Below are positions 10,711 through 20,199 of a DNA stretch of 64,000 nucleotides, piece by piece; the first letter of the stretch is position 1; each line of letters begins with the position of its first letter. The stretch is from Riptortus pedestris. Taxonomy: Eukaryota > Arthropoda > Insecta > Hemiptera > Alydidae. The notes beneath the pieces are model-generated. The model was not told where the DNA came from. It was given only the letters and a program-made list of their open reading frames with translations, and made no database searches. The stretch lies in contig CM032228.1 of the NCBI GenBank assembly GCA_019009955.1, forward strand, positions 5,994,501 through 6,058,500, given 5' to 3'. A program made the translations under genes and the position numbers.

Positions 10711-10837
10711 TTTAGCAGATTTCCCTTAAGGGAAATCAGCTATTGAGGTTGTACTCATGACGGAATTTTCGAAATTTTTCTTCAAATGTAGTAGACCTAG
10801 TAGATGACGAAAATAAGGTTAGTTCAAAACTGTATAT

Positions 10838-10873
<36 letters not shown>

Positions 10874-11676
10874 GTCTGTTACCACTCTAGCGGTAGCAAT
10901 TTTCGTTTGATCGTTACCAAACTCGATATTTAGTCGTTTTATGTAAAAAGAAAGATCAAGTTCGTTAACGCCTGAAATCGGACCAGTGGGAGGGGGGGTT
11001 TAGAGGGGAGGATTTTCGAAAATTCAAAATATCTCCGTTACTATACGTCGAATCGAAAAATTGTACAGAATCAATCTTATTGCAAATTAAATTTACTATA
11101 AATATTGTTATATACATTTTTTCTCTATCTTGAATATTAACCGAGATATTTGCATTTTTCAGTTTTCAGCCATCAGCAAACCACCACTTCTACTCATGTT
11201 ACATAAACAATACTCTGCTACATAATAAATCACATTATTTGAATCTTAAATACCAAGTATTGTATTCAAGAGACCTTTATTATACGAGATAGATGCAAAT
11301 ATGTCCTGGTGACCCCCCCCCCCGTCTTAAGGTTTTGGACTACTAAAATTTGACTGATTGAGATAATAATTATTCTGACCCATTATAAATTACAGTACTA
11401 GATATAGTAAATAGTTTTCAACAAAATTAATATGTTATATTCTGATATATTTCTGTAAATGTTTTTCTTTCCGGTTTGAGGCGGGCAGACCCGTTTGTTT
11501 ACATTTCTAACCCAACGCTTCCTGTTGGCAGGTTATTGAAATTGGATGAAACATTTCTTATTTCCGTTTTTATTTATTCACGGTGGTGTTGTGTTACCAG
11601 TATGTATATTTATCTATTACTAAACTTCACGAGGGAACTCTGCTTAGTTTACGCAGCTCCTGCGTGAAGGACTTTT
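10711..11676 (+). mobile_element. Family A element, full-length long subtype (reference copy)
   Basis: Best complete copy, about 966 bp. In order: 5' subterminal repeat AGCAGATTTCCC forming a hairpin across TTAA with GGGAAATC; a conserved block ending near GATGACGAAAATAAGG; an interrupted (AT)n tract (10,834-10,872); the ACCACTCTAGCGGT near-palindrome; a GTTTTATGTAAAAAGAAAGA block; a G-rich segment; ATCTCCGTTACTATACGTCG; TCTTGAATATTAACCGAG; a C-run (GGTGACCCCCCCCCC) near 11,315; TTTCTTTCCGG; GTGGTGTTGTGTTACCAG; GGGAACTCTGCTTAG; the hairpin ACGCAGCTCCTGCGT; and the end GAAGGACTTTTT. There is no reading frame. The architecture (subterminal inverted repeats, internal microsatellite, 3' hairpin, tandem copies) is that described for Helentron-associated (HINE/DINE-1-like) elements; this class call is an inference. 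Confidence 0.8.
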
Positions 11677-11808
11677 TGTACTTGGATTGCTAAAATTTTA
11701 GCGATTGAGATAAAACTGATTTTGATTCAGCTCAAATTACTGTACTAACTATAGTAAATAGTTTTCAATAAAATTAATATGTTATATTGAGATATATGTT
11801 TTTAATTG
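11677..11808 (+). mobile_element. Family A internal fragment
   Basis: Matches the stretch at about 11,335-11,460 of the neighbouring copy (GATTGAGATAAAA, AAATAGTTTTCAATAAAATT, AATATGTTATATT). It lacks both ends and lies between two fuller copies. Confidence 0.6.
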
Positions 11809-12449
11809 TTAGCAGATTTCCCCTTAGGGAAATCAGCTATTGAGGTCTTACTCATGACGCGATTTTCGAAAATTTTCTTCAAATGTCCATCGATCCTACC
11901 CAGGAGATGACGAAAATGAGGTCCGTTTAAAATGATGTATATATACATAGATACATATTTGTCTGTTAACGCTCTAGCGGTCACAATTTTTGTTTGATCG
12001 TTACTAAACTTCATATTTAAGCGTTTTACGTAAAAAGAGAGATCAAGTTAGTTAATAGCTGAAATCGGAACATTGGGAGGGGGGGTTTAGAGTGGGGATT
12101 ATTGAAAATTAAAAATATATCCGTTATTATGCGTCGGATCGAAAAATTGTATAGAATCAATCTTATTGTAAATTAAATTTACTATAAATATTGTTATATA
12201 CATTTATTCTGTATCTTGAATATTAACCGAGATATTTGCATTTGTATTGTGTGTATAGTCGACGGAACCCCGCTATGTTCCGGACTCTCCGCCGAGAGCT
12301 CTGGTAGCCGTTTCCAGAACTATTCGTCCCACGTGAATAGGTTTAGAGATCCCTTCCTACTACAGCTGTTATTAGGCGGATTTCTCTATTGTAAAACTTC
12401 ACGTGGGAAATCTGCTTAGTTTACGCAGCCCCTGCGTGACGGACTTTTT
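11809..12449 (+). mobile_element. Family A element, short subtype without AT tract
   Basis: Starts TTAGCAGATTTCCCC and ends GGGAAATCTGCTTAG, ACGCAGCCCCTGCGT, GACGGACTTTTTG. The microsatellite is reduced to ATATATACATAGATACAT. The 3' part has the GACTCTCCGCCGAGAGCTCTGG segment shared with 8,330 and 55,540. It shows that the AT tract is dispensable or collapsible. Confidence 0.8.
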
Positions 12450-12693
12450 GTCTTTCTGTCTATCTATCTATTCAGAGCTACGAGTTTGGCTGGCCTGTTT
12501 GTTTACAATTCAGCCGCTTTCCGCTGTAGAGATTATTAACTTGTATTGTAAACTGACTGAAAAGTTTCTCATTACCGTTTGTATTTATTCATTTAACATT
12601 CGTGGAAGTGTTATCTGTTTCTGTATTAATCTATTGTAAAACTTAGCGTGGGAAATCTGCTTAGTTTACGCAGCCCCTCCTTGACGGGCTGTT
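12450..12693 (+). mobile_element. Family A 3' fragment, long subtype
   Basis: Contains CCTGTTTGTTTACAATTCAG, TTATTAACTTGTATTG, then GGAAATCTGCTTAG and an altered hairpin (ACGCAGCCCCTCCTTGACGG). It carries the un-interrupted TTAA site equivalent to the piggyBac insertion site at 6,730. Confidence 0.72.
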
Positions 12694-13255
12694 TTGGGAA
12701 AGTGGTATTTTGTTTGTCTAACTTCTCGTTTTCAGCTTGCAAACTGGTGGCTAAATTCCAGTTGTTACTAGCTAATGCCTTTCTAACACTGGCCTGGAGA
12801 AAGATTTCCTCCTCCCATGCCATTATGGTCTAGATAACTTTTTCTTCACTAACGCCTTTATTGGTTGATGGTCTGTTGCAGATGGCAACGGGAAACCACC
12901 ACACCTCCTTGTGACCCTCCTATCCCCTCGTAAAATTCAGGTATATCTCTTCACAGTATTAAAGTGCAGATTGCCCTAGCCCGTTTACCACTAAGCATAC
13001 TACCAAGACTTTTGTATACCAAGGTTCAAACGCATTAAAGAAAGCCGTTTTTTCCCAGTTTCATACTTCCTAGACTATTCCAGGTCTGGTGTCTGTATTT
13101 ATGTGGGGAACTCGTATAACCGAAAAAATATTCGCCTTACAATGGTGAAATGCCATAATTAGGTCAGTTGTAAAATCTCCTCTTCACATTTAAATCGCCA
13201 AAGGTGGAAGGAATTTATGAGAGGGAGCACAAAATTGCAAAATTTTATAATGTTA
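12694..13255. other. Unassigned
   Basis: No repeat or protein that I can name. A sequence around 12,880 (CAGATGGCAACGGGAAACC) looks like phrases found in LINE or SINE repeats of insects, but I cannot support a call. Confidence 0.35.
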
Positions 13256-13267
13256 TCCTTTCCGTCG

Positions 13268-15905
13268 ATTGTCATGTCATGCTGCTCCACTAAGTGCCTG
13301 CCCTCCTTCCAGTGTCATATCATGCTGCTCCACTACATACATCCTCTCCTTTGTGTGTCATGTCACGCTGCTCCACTAAGTGCCTGCCCTCCTTCCAGTG
13401 TCACGTCATGCTGCTCCACTACGTACATCCTCTCCTTTAGAATGTCATGTCATGCTGCTCCACTACGTACATCCTCTCCTTTGTGTGTCATGTCATGCTG
13501 CTCCACTAAGTGCCTGCCCTCCTTCCAGTGGCACGTCATGCTGCTCCACTAAGTGCCTGCCCTCCTTCCAGTGGCACGTCATGCTGCTCCACTATGTGCC
13601 TGCCCTCCGTCGAGTGTCATGTCATGCTGCTCCAGTACGTACATCCTCTCCCTTAGAGTGTCATGTCATGCTGCTCCACTATGTGCCTGCCCTCCGTCGA
13701 GTGTCATGTCATGCTGCTCCAGTACGTACATCCTCTCCTTTAGAATGTCATGTCATGCTGCTCCACTATGTGCCTGCCCTCCGTCGAGTGTCATATCATG
13801 CTGCTCCACTATGTGCCTGCCCTCCGTCGAGTGTCATGTCATGCTGCTCCAGTACGTACATCCTCTCCTTTAGAATGTCATGTCATGCTGCTCCACTACG
13901 TACCTTTCCTCCCTCGAGTGCCATGTTATGCTGCTCCACTACGTACCTTTCCTCCCTCGAGTGTCATGTCATGCTGCTCCACTATGTGCCTGCCCTCCGT
14001 CGAGTGTCATATCATGTGCTCCACTATGTGCATTTCCTCCCCCAAGTGTCATGTTATGCTGCTCCACTACGTACATCCTCTCCTTTGTGTGTCATGTCAT
14101 GCTGCTCCACTAGGTACCTGCCCTCCCTCGAGTGTTGCATCATGCTGCTCCAGTACGTACATCCTCTCCTGTACAATGTCATGTCATGCTGCTCCACTAT
14201 GTGCCTGCCCTCCGTCGAGTGTCATATCATGCTGCTCCACTATGTGCCTGCCCTCCGTCGAGTGTCATGTCATGCTGCTCCAGTACGTACATCCTCTCCC
14301 ACGAGTGTCATGTCATGCTGCACCACTAGGTACCTTTCCTCTCTCGAGTGTCATGTGCATGCTGCACCACTAGGTACATTTCCTCCCTCGAGTATCATGT
14401 TATGCTGTTCCACTAAGTACATCCTCTCCCTCGAGTGTCATGTCATGCTGAACCACAAGGTACCTTTCCTCCCTCGAGTGTCATGTTATGCTGCTCCACT
14501 ACGTATATCCTCTCCCTCGAGTGTCACGTCATGTTGAACCACTACTTATATCCTCTCCCTCGAGTGTCACGTCATGCTGCACCACTAGGTACCTTTCCTC
14601 CCTCGAGTGTCATGTTATGCTGCTCCACTACGTACATCCTCTCCCACGAGTGTCATGTCATGCTGCACCACTAGGTACCTTTCCTCCCTCGAGTGTCATG
14701 TTATGCTGCTCCACTACGTACATCCTCTCCCACGAGTGTCATGTCATGCTGCACCACTAGGTACCTTTCCTCCCTCGAGTGTCATGTTATGCTGCTCCAC
14801 TACGTACCTTTCTTCCCTCGAGTGTCATGTGATGCTGCTCCACAACGTACCTTTCTTCCCTCGAGTGTCATGTGATGCTGCTCCACAACGTACCTTTCTT
14901 CCATCAAGTGTCATGTTATGCTGCACCACTAGGTACATTTCCTCCTTCGAGTGTCATGTTATGCTGCTCCACTACGTACCTTTCCTCCTTCGAGTGTCAT
15001 GTTATGCTGCTCCACTACGTACCTTTCCTCCTTCGAGTGTCATGTTATGCTGCTCCACTACGTACCTTTCCTCCTTCGAGTGTCATGTTATGCTGCTCCA
15101 CTACGTACCTTTCCTCCTTCGAGTGTCATGTTATGCTGCTCCACTACGTACCTTTCCTCCATCGAGTGTCATGTCCTGCTGCACCACTAGGTACCTTTCC
15201 TCCCTCGAGTTTCATGTCATGCTGCTCACTACGTACCTTTCCTCCCTCGAGTGTCATGTCATGCTGCACCACTACTAGGTACCTTTCCTCTCTCGAGTGT
15301 CATGTTATGCTGCACCACTAGGTTCATTTCCTCCCCCGAGTGTCATGCTATGCTGCTCCACTTCGTACCTCCTCTCCCTCTAGTGTCATGTCATGCTGCA
15401 CCACTAGGTACCTTTCCTCCCTCGAGTGTCACGTCATGCTGCATCACTAGGTACATCCTCTCCCACGAGTGTCATGTCATGCTGCTCCACTACGTACCTT
15501 TCTTCCCACGAATGTCATGTTATACTGCTCCACTACGTACCTTTCTTCCCACGAGTGTCAGGTCATGCTGCTCCACTACGTAAATCCTCTCCCTCGAGTG
15601 TCATGTGCATGCTGCACCACTAGGTACCTTTCCTCCCTCGAGTGTCATGTGCATGCTGCACCACTACGTACCTTTCTTCCCTCGAGTGTCATGTCATGCT
15701 GCACCACTAGGTACCTTTCCTCCCTCGAGTGTCATGTTATGCTGCTCCACTAAGTGCCTTTCTTCCCTCGAGTGTCGTTATGCTGCACCACTACGTACAT
15801 CCTCTCTCTCGAGTGCCATGTCATGCTGCACCATTACGTACATCCTCTTCCTCGAGTGTCATGTCATGCTGCTCCACAACGTACCTCCACTCCGTCGAGT
15901 TTGAT
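13268..15905 (+). repeat. Minisatellite array, 43-bp unit, about 61 copies
   Basis: A unit of 43 bp such as GTGTCATGTTATGCTGCTCC plus ACTACGTACCTTTCCTCC plus TTCGA is repeated for 2.6 kb. Variants cluster regionally. The left third favours AAGTGCCTGCCCTCC, TGTGCCTGCCC and CGTACATCCTCTCC alternating; the right two-thirds favours CGTACCTTTCCTCC and the HH-type CTGCACCACTAGG. Because 43 is not a multiple of three and the plus-strand unit lacks stops in all frames, long open frames result (up to 385 codons from 13,380). These have no protein-like composition beyond the repeat and are not called as genes. Some units have 1-3 base indels. Confidence 0.95.
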
Positions 15906-16589
15906 GTCATTCTGCTGCTCTACGTTTCTGATAAATCCAATATTAATAACGAATTTGAAAGATATGTGTCTTGCTATCAAAGTTACCTCAAAATTATAGT
16001 TGAAAGTTCCATTTATCGTGAAGCCTATGGAATGCCTTGGAATAGTTTGAGACACCTTAACAAAAGCTTATTGAAAACTTCGTGTTCCTTTCTTATTGAT
16101 AGAGCATCAAGCGGCATGCCAGAGAATCAACAATTTATTGGTACAATTGAGTATTATTTATAGACATATAGGTCGAAATGAAGGTTTCCTTAGTTCTAAA
16201 GATTTACTTCGCCTACGGACGCGAAATAAATAGAATCTCACTAAACATAATAAAAAAACGCTAGTTTATGAGATGATATTAGTTTTTGGTATGAGAGAGA
16301 TATGTGAAGGAGGGCGAGAGTGTGTATGACAGGGTGTAACAGCTGGAGCGGAATAACAGAAAGCGGGCACAATCACACAGCTGAGGGACGACCCTCAACC
16401 CTCGACGAGTGGACAATTATATACACTACATCTAGAGATCGTCTCGTCAGATCTGGACAGGCTCTTTCATCCCGTCAAATAAGCCATCGCTATTGCATCC
16501 GGGGTATACTTCCGCAACTGGAAGAAGGTTAGGAAGTGGGAGCCCTGTAGGCAAGGCAGGCCTTCTCTAGAAAGAGTATATTGGAAGAA
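15906..16589. other. Unassigned
   Basis: Sequence between two minisatellites. It contains an open stretch ending at 16,163 that begins inside the 43-bp array and has no family I recognise. Confidence 0.4.
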
Positions 16590-17395
16590 GTTTCAGCAGG
16601 TAAGCTCAAAAGACAGATATGTCTTCAGCAGGAAGTATTGGCTGGAAGCAGGTAGAGAAAGTAGGAGTCCTGTAGACAGGACATGGACTTCTGCGGGCGG
16701 AGTTGACTTGGAGAAGAAAGAAAAAGTAGGAGCCCTTCAGATAGGTTATGTCTTCAGCAGGGAGTATTGGACGGAAGCAGGTAGAGAAAGTAGGAGTCCT
16801 GTAGACAGGACATGGACTTCTGCGGGCGGAGTTGACTTGGAGAAGAAAGAAAAAGTAGGAGCCCTTCAGATAGGTTATGTCTTCAGCAGGAACCATTGAC
16901 AGGAAGAAAGGAGAGAAAGTAGGAGTCCTGTAGACAGAACATGACTTCAGCATGAAGAGTTGATTCTAAGAAGAAAGAGAAAGTAGGAGCCCTTCAGTTA
17001 GGTTAAGTCTTCAGCAGGAAGCATTGACAGGAAGAAGGGAGAGAAAGTAGGAGTCCTGTAGACAGGACATTACTTCAGCATGAAGAGTTGATTCGAAGAA
17101 GAAAGAGAAAGTAGGAGCCCTTCAGATAGGTTATGTTTTCAGCAGGAACCATTGACAGGAAGATAGGAGAGAAAGTAGGAGTCCTGTAGACAGAACATGA
17201 CTTCAACATGAAGAGTTGATTCGAAGAAGAAAGAAAAAGTAGGAGCCCTTCAGTTAGGTTACGTCTTCAGCAGGAAGCATTGACAGGAAGAAGGGAGAGA
17301 AAGTAGGAGTCCTGTAGACAGGACATGACTTCTGCAGGCGGAGCTGACTGGAAGAAAGAATAGAAAGTAGGTGCTCTGCCTGCAGTCACTGACTT
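16590..17395 (+). repeat. Minisatellite array, 129-bp dimeric unit, about 6 copies
   Basis: The marker GTAGGAGTCCT starts at 16,661, 16,790, 16,919, 17,048, 17,175 and 17,303, giving spacings of 129, 129, 129, 127 and 128 bp. Each unit is two related halves of about 64 bp: one with GTAGGAGTCCTGTAGACAGG, the other with GTAGGAGCCCTTCAGATAGG. It is therefore a two-monomer higher-order repeat. A half unit (65 bp) closes the array at 17,368. The left two units differ from the right four in their GCGGGCGGAGTTGACTTGG versus CATGAAGAGTTGATT segment. Confidence 0.93.
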
Positions 17396-17507
17396 CTACA
17401 GAAAGAGGTGTGAGTTTAAATGTAAACGTTCCATTGTTGAAGAGAAAGGAGCTGGACTGTATATGAGATGAACAAGGAATAAATGTAAAACTGTTTATGG
17501 CTGCTTT

Positions 17508-17586
17508 GACTCAATAGTGCAATTTTAAACATATTAAATCCAAAAGTTAGCGTCTTTTGGATTTAATTTGATTGCACTATTGAGTC
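17508..17586. repeat. Short near-perfect hairpin
   Basis: Left arm starts GACTCAATAGTGCAAT and ends TTAAATCCAAAA; right arm starts TTTTGGATTTAA and ends ATTGCACTATTGAGTC. The two pairing blocks are 16 and 12 bp in each arm, separated by a few unpaired bases, with a loop of about 9 nt (GTTAGCGTC). It could be a miniature inverted-repeat element, the terminus of a larger fold-back element or a hairpin RNA precursor. Nothing decides between these. Confidence 0.75.
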
Positions 17587-18383
17587 TAAGCAAACGAACC
17601 TATATTAAAAGAAAACGTATAAAAACGCTAGAGACCCAACTTGTAAGCAATATTAACACCCAAATAAATAGTATTCTCATTGTGCAAGGGAGCTATGCCC
17701 CGCTGTAAGCAAGCGATGCCTTCAGGATCATGTGACGAATCCGGGCTTTGCCCTTACGATTCCTGATTTTTAAATATACGTGTATTTTCCAGATTCGCTA
17801 TTCTTATCGTTACATCTGTAAAGTAAACTTTTCAAAGAAAAAACTCGCATAGGGGAACAACATGCGCACATAGATTGTCCGTACATATGGGCAGTGTGGA
17901 CGAGAAATTCTGGACCATATCGACTTTCCTAATCCACTTTTCTCAAAAACTCACCTTATAAATTCCTCACTCTACTAATTCGAATAGTAATTTCTTTCCC
18001 CCTGCTCGACCACTATGCAGCTCGTCACCCCACGTATTCTGACTGGTCGATCGAAGCACCACCTAAATCGTGAGGGCTTAAATGCCTCGATTTAGGCGAA
18101 TATTTATAGAATTTTTCGATCGTAAATTTTTCTCTCGCCTGCCAACGACCGGAGACCGCGGGAGTCGTTGGCCGTTCGTAACGGAGTGATTGTCGGAGAA
18201 GGGGCCAAAATCTGCGTTGGTGAAGGCCCCTCGGGAGATCAGGCAGAGTGGCGGAAAGAGGGGAGTTTTAGGCGAGCCGATTTTGGAGGGTCCGTATAGG
18301 ACGGTGGGGTACTTAAAACGCCTCGGTGGGTACTTAAAACGTTCGCTCGAACTGAAAAATGGCGCTTCGGAAAGAAAAAAAAA
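17587..18383. other. Unassigned, GC-richer segment at 18,000-18,370
   Basis: The second half is clearly less AT-rich and contains AGGCGAATATTTATAGAATT (TATA-like) followed by CCTGCCAACGACCGGAGACC. This could be a promoter, an LTR or a single-copy regulatory segment. The open frame at 18,190-18,408 runs into family A sequence and has no family I recognise. Confidence 0.3.
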
Positions 18384-18411
18384 AAAGTTGCGACCGCTAG
18401 AGCGTTAACTG

Positions 18412-18463
<52 letters not shown>

Positions 18464-18588
18464 TTGAACGAACCTCATTTTCGTCATCTCCTGGGTAGAA
18501 TCGATGGACATTTAAAGAAATTTTTTTGAAACTCGCGTCATGAGTACGACCTCAATAACTAATTTCCCTTAAGGGAAATCTGCTAAAA
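18384..18588 (-). mobile_element. Family A 5' fragment
   Basis: Minus-strand reading starts TTAGCAGATTTCCC with TTAA-GGGAAAT, carries the full 5' block, about 50 bp of interrupted (AT)n and ends in the GCTCTAGCGGTCGCAAC block. The G-rich and 3' halves are missing. Confidence 0.78.
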
Positions 18589-18764
18589 AGAAATTATCAC
18601 AGATTATGACAGTCAAAGAAAATGTTATGACTTATTCTCAGTAAACATCCTTAGTTTTTCCTTTAGAATGACATGTGTGGATATCGATTGCTCTATGGAG
18701 TGGTCAACTCAGATTATCGATATTGAAGTCATTTCTGGTGTTATTATTTGTTATATGCAAGGCA

Positions 18765-19236
18765 AAGGGCCGAACTAGCTTTTGGCGAGAAACTCAGTCA
18801 TCCGTTATCGGCCTACAATTTAATAAAAATGCAAATATCTCGATTAATATTCAAGAAAGAGAATAAATGTATATATCAATGTTTACATTACATTTAATTT
18901 GCAATAATATGGGTTCTATACAATTTTTCGATTCGTCATTTAGAATTAGAGATAGTTTGAATTTCAAAAATCACCCCTCTAAATCCCTTCCCCCCCCCTC
19001 GATTTCAACCATTAATGAACTTGATCATTCTTTTTACATAAAACGATCAAATATTGACTTTTTTAACGATCAAACCGAACTTGCTACCACTAGAGCGTTA
19101 ATATATATTTAAATTTGAACGGACCTCAGTTTCGTCGTCTCCTGCGTAGGATCGTTGGACATTTGAAGAAATGTATCGAAAATCAAGTCATTAGTACGCC
19201 TTCAATAGCTGATTTCCCTCAAATGAAATAAGCTAA
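18765..19236 (-). mobile_element. Family A element, short subtype, 3' end missing
   Basis: Minus-strand order is intact from TTAGCTTATTTCATTTGAGG (altered hairpin) through the 5' block, a very short ATATAT remnant (19,101-19,110), the GCTCTAGTGG block, a G-rich run, ATTTGCAT and the TTCTCGCCAAAAGCTAG segment. The 3' hairpin is absent. Confidence 0.75.
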
Positions 19237-20199
19237 ATTGCTATAGTTTTTCCAAAACAAATGAGAATCGGACCAGGGCATATATGAACTTTTATAATGA
19301 AAATTATATCTTTTCAAAAAAATCTGTTTCCCCACGTCTGTATTTACTACATTACCCTCGTCATTTCATAAACCAAGGAAGAATATTAAATGTCTAATTA
19401 CTTTCCGAGATAAGCGGTCCCTCGAAGTAATATTTTCTTTTTAAAAAGAGAGAATCGTTGAATAATCGAGTGGTTTGAAGTCCCAGTTTGGAAAATGTTG
19501 AAGAATTCTTTAAGAGGGCCCCAGCTGGATGATAAATTAGACGCAGGCTTGCTCAACAATGAAAGAATTTAAATGAGATGCCGCAAGTTTGGTCTGTAGC
19601 GAGGGAAGTTGGTAGGACTGCTCCCCAAGTAATAACCAAGCCCTCGCCATCCCTTGAGGGGGGAGCCTCTTATAATCTATCCAGTTTATCTCCTCCTTCC
19701 TCAGGCCTACAGGACCCATCCACAACATTATTACTACAAGAAGGAATTACCCGAATAAGGAATCGGCCTACACATACAGATAAATGTTAATTTTTTAAAA
19801 ACAATGAGACCTAGACATTCATAGACTATTTTTCTAAGGTACCAATACAACAACCACATCCTGATAACTCAAACAACATATATTTAACTGCTCCATGAAA
19901 ATCATCAAATACTCATCCTAATAAGAATAACTCAAATATTGAGTGGAGTAAAAATTATTTGACGAGTTCCTTTATAGAATTAGAGGATGTGGAGAACGAC
20001 CGCCAGTATTGGCATTAGCTGAAATTATCAATTAAAAGTCAAAGTCTTCAACTCTTAAGACCACACACAAATTACATAACTGTTTGTGTATATATTGACT
20101 TCCAGGAGAATGTATTGAAGAATACAACATTCGTGTATGATGGAAAAGGCCGATCCCATTACTTACAACATAGGAAGAAAACATTAATGCAAGCCCATG
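19237..20199. other. Probable single-copy DNA, no gene seen
   Basis: No repeat unit, coding region or structured RNA identified. The two open frames around 19,540-19,790 overlap on opposite strands and lack any recognised domain. Confidence 0.4.

Noticed and set aside
10735..10740. CCC-TTAA-GGG in family A ends as a piggyBac-type TTAA target site
   Set aside because: The TTAA is the loop of an internal hairpin present in every copy, not a flanking duplication, and the 3' end has no matching TTAA.
12880..12915. Possible exon starting with ATGGCAACGGGAAACC after a CAG
   Set aside because: The frame stops after about ten codons and the phrase resembles dispersed repeats. No donor site follows in frame.
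13217..15904. Overlapping Cys/Pro/Ser-rich frames in the 43-bp array
   Set aside because: Kept as a repeat. The same DNA is open in all three plus frames, which is unlike a real gene.
16606..16953. 115-codon minus-strand frame in the 129-bp array
   Set aside because: The period is a multiple of three (43 codons), so a repeated open frame is expected by chance. No other support.
18190..18408. 72-codon frame in a GC-richer segment
   Set aside because: The C-terminal third runs into a family A fragment and a poly-A stretch. No domain or start context of note.
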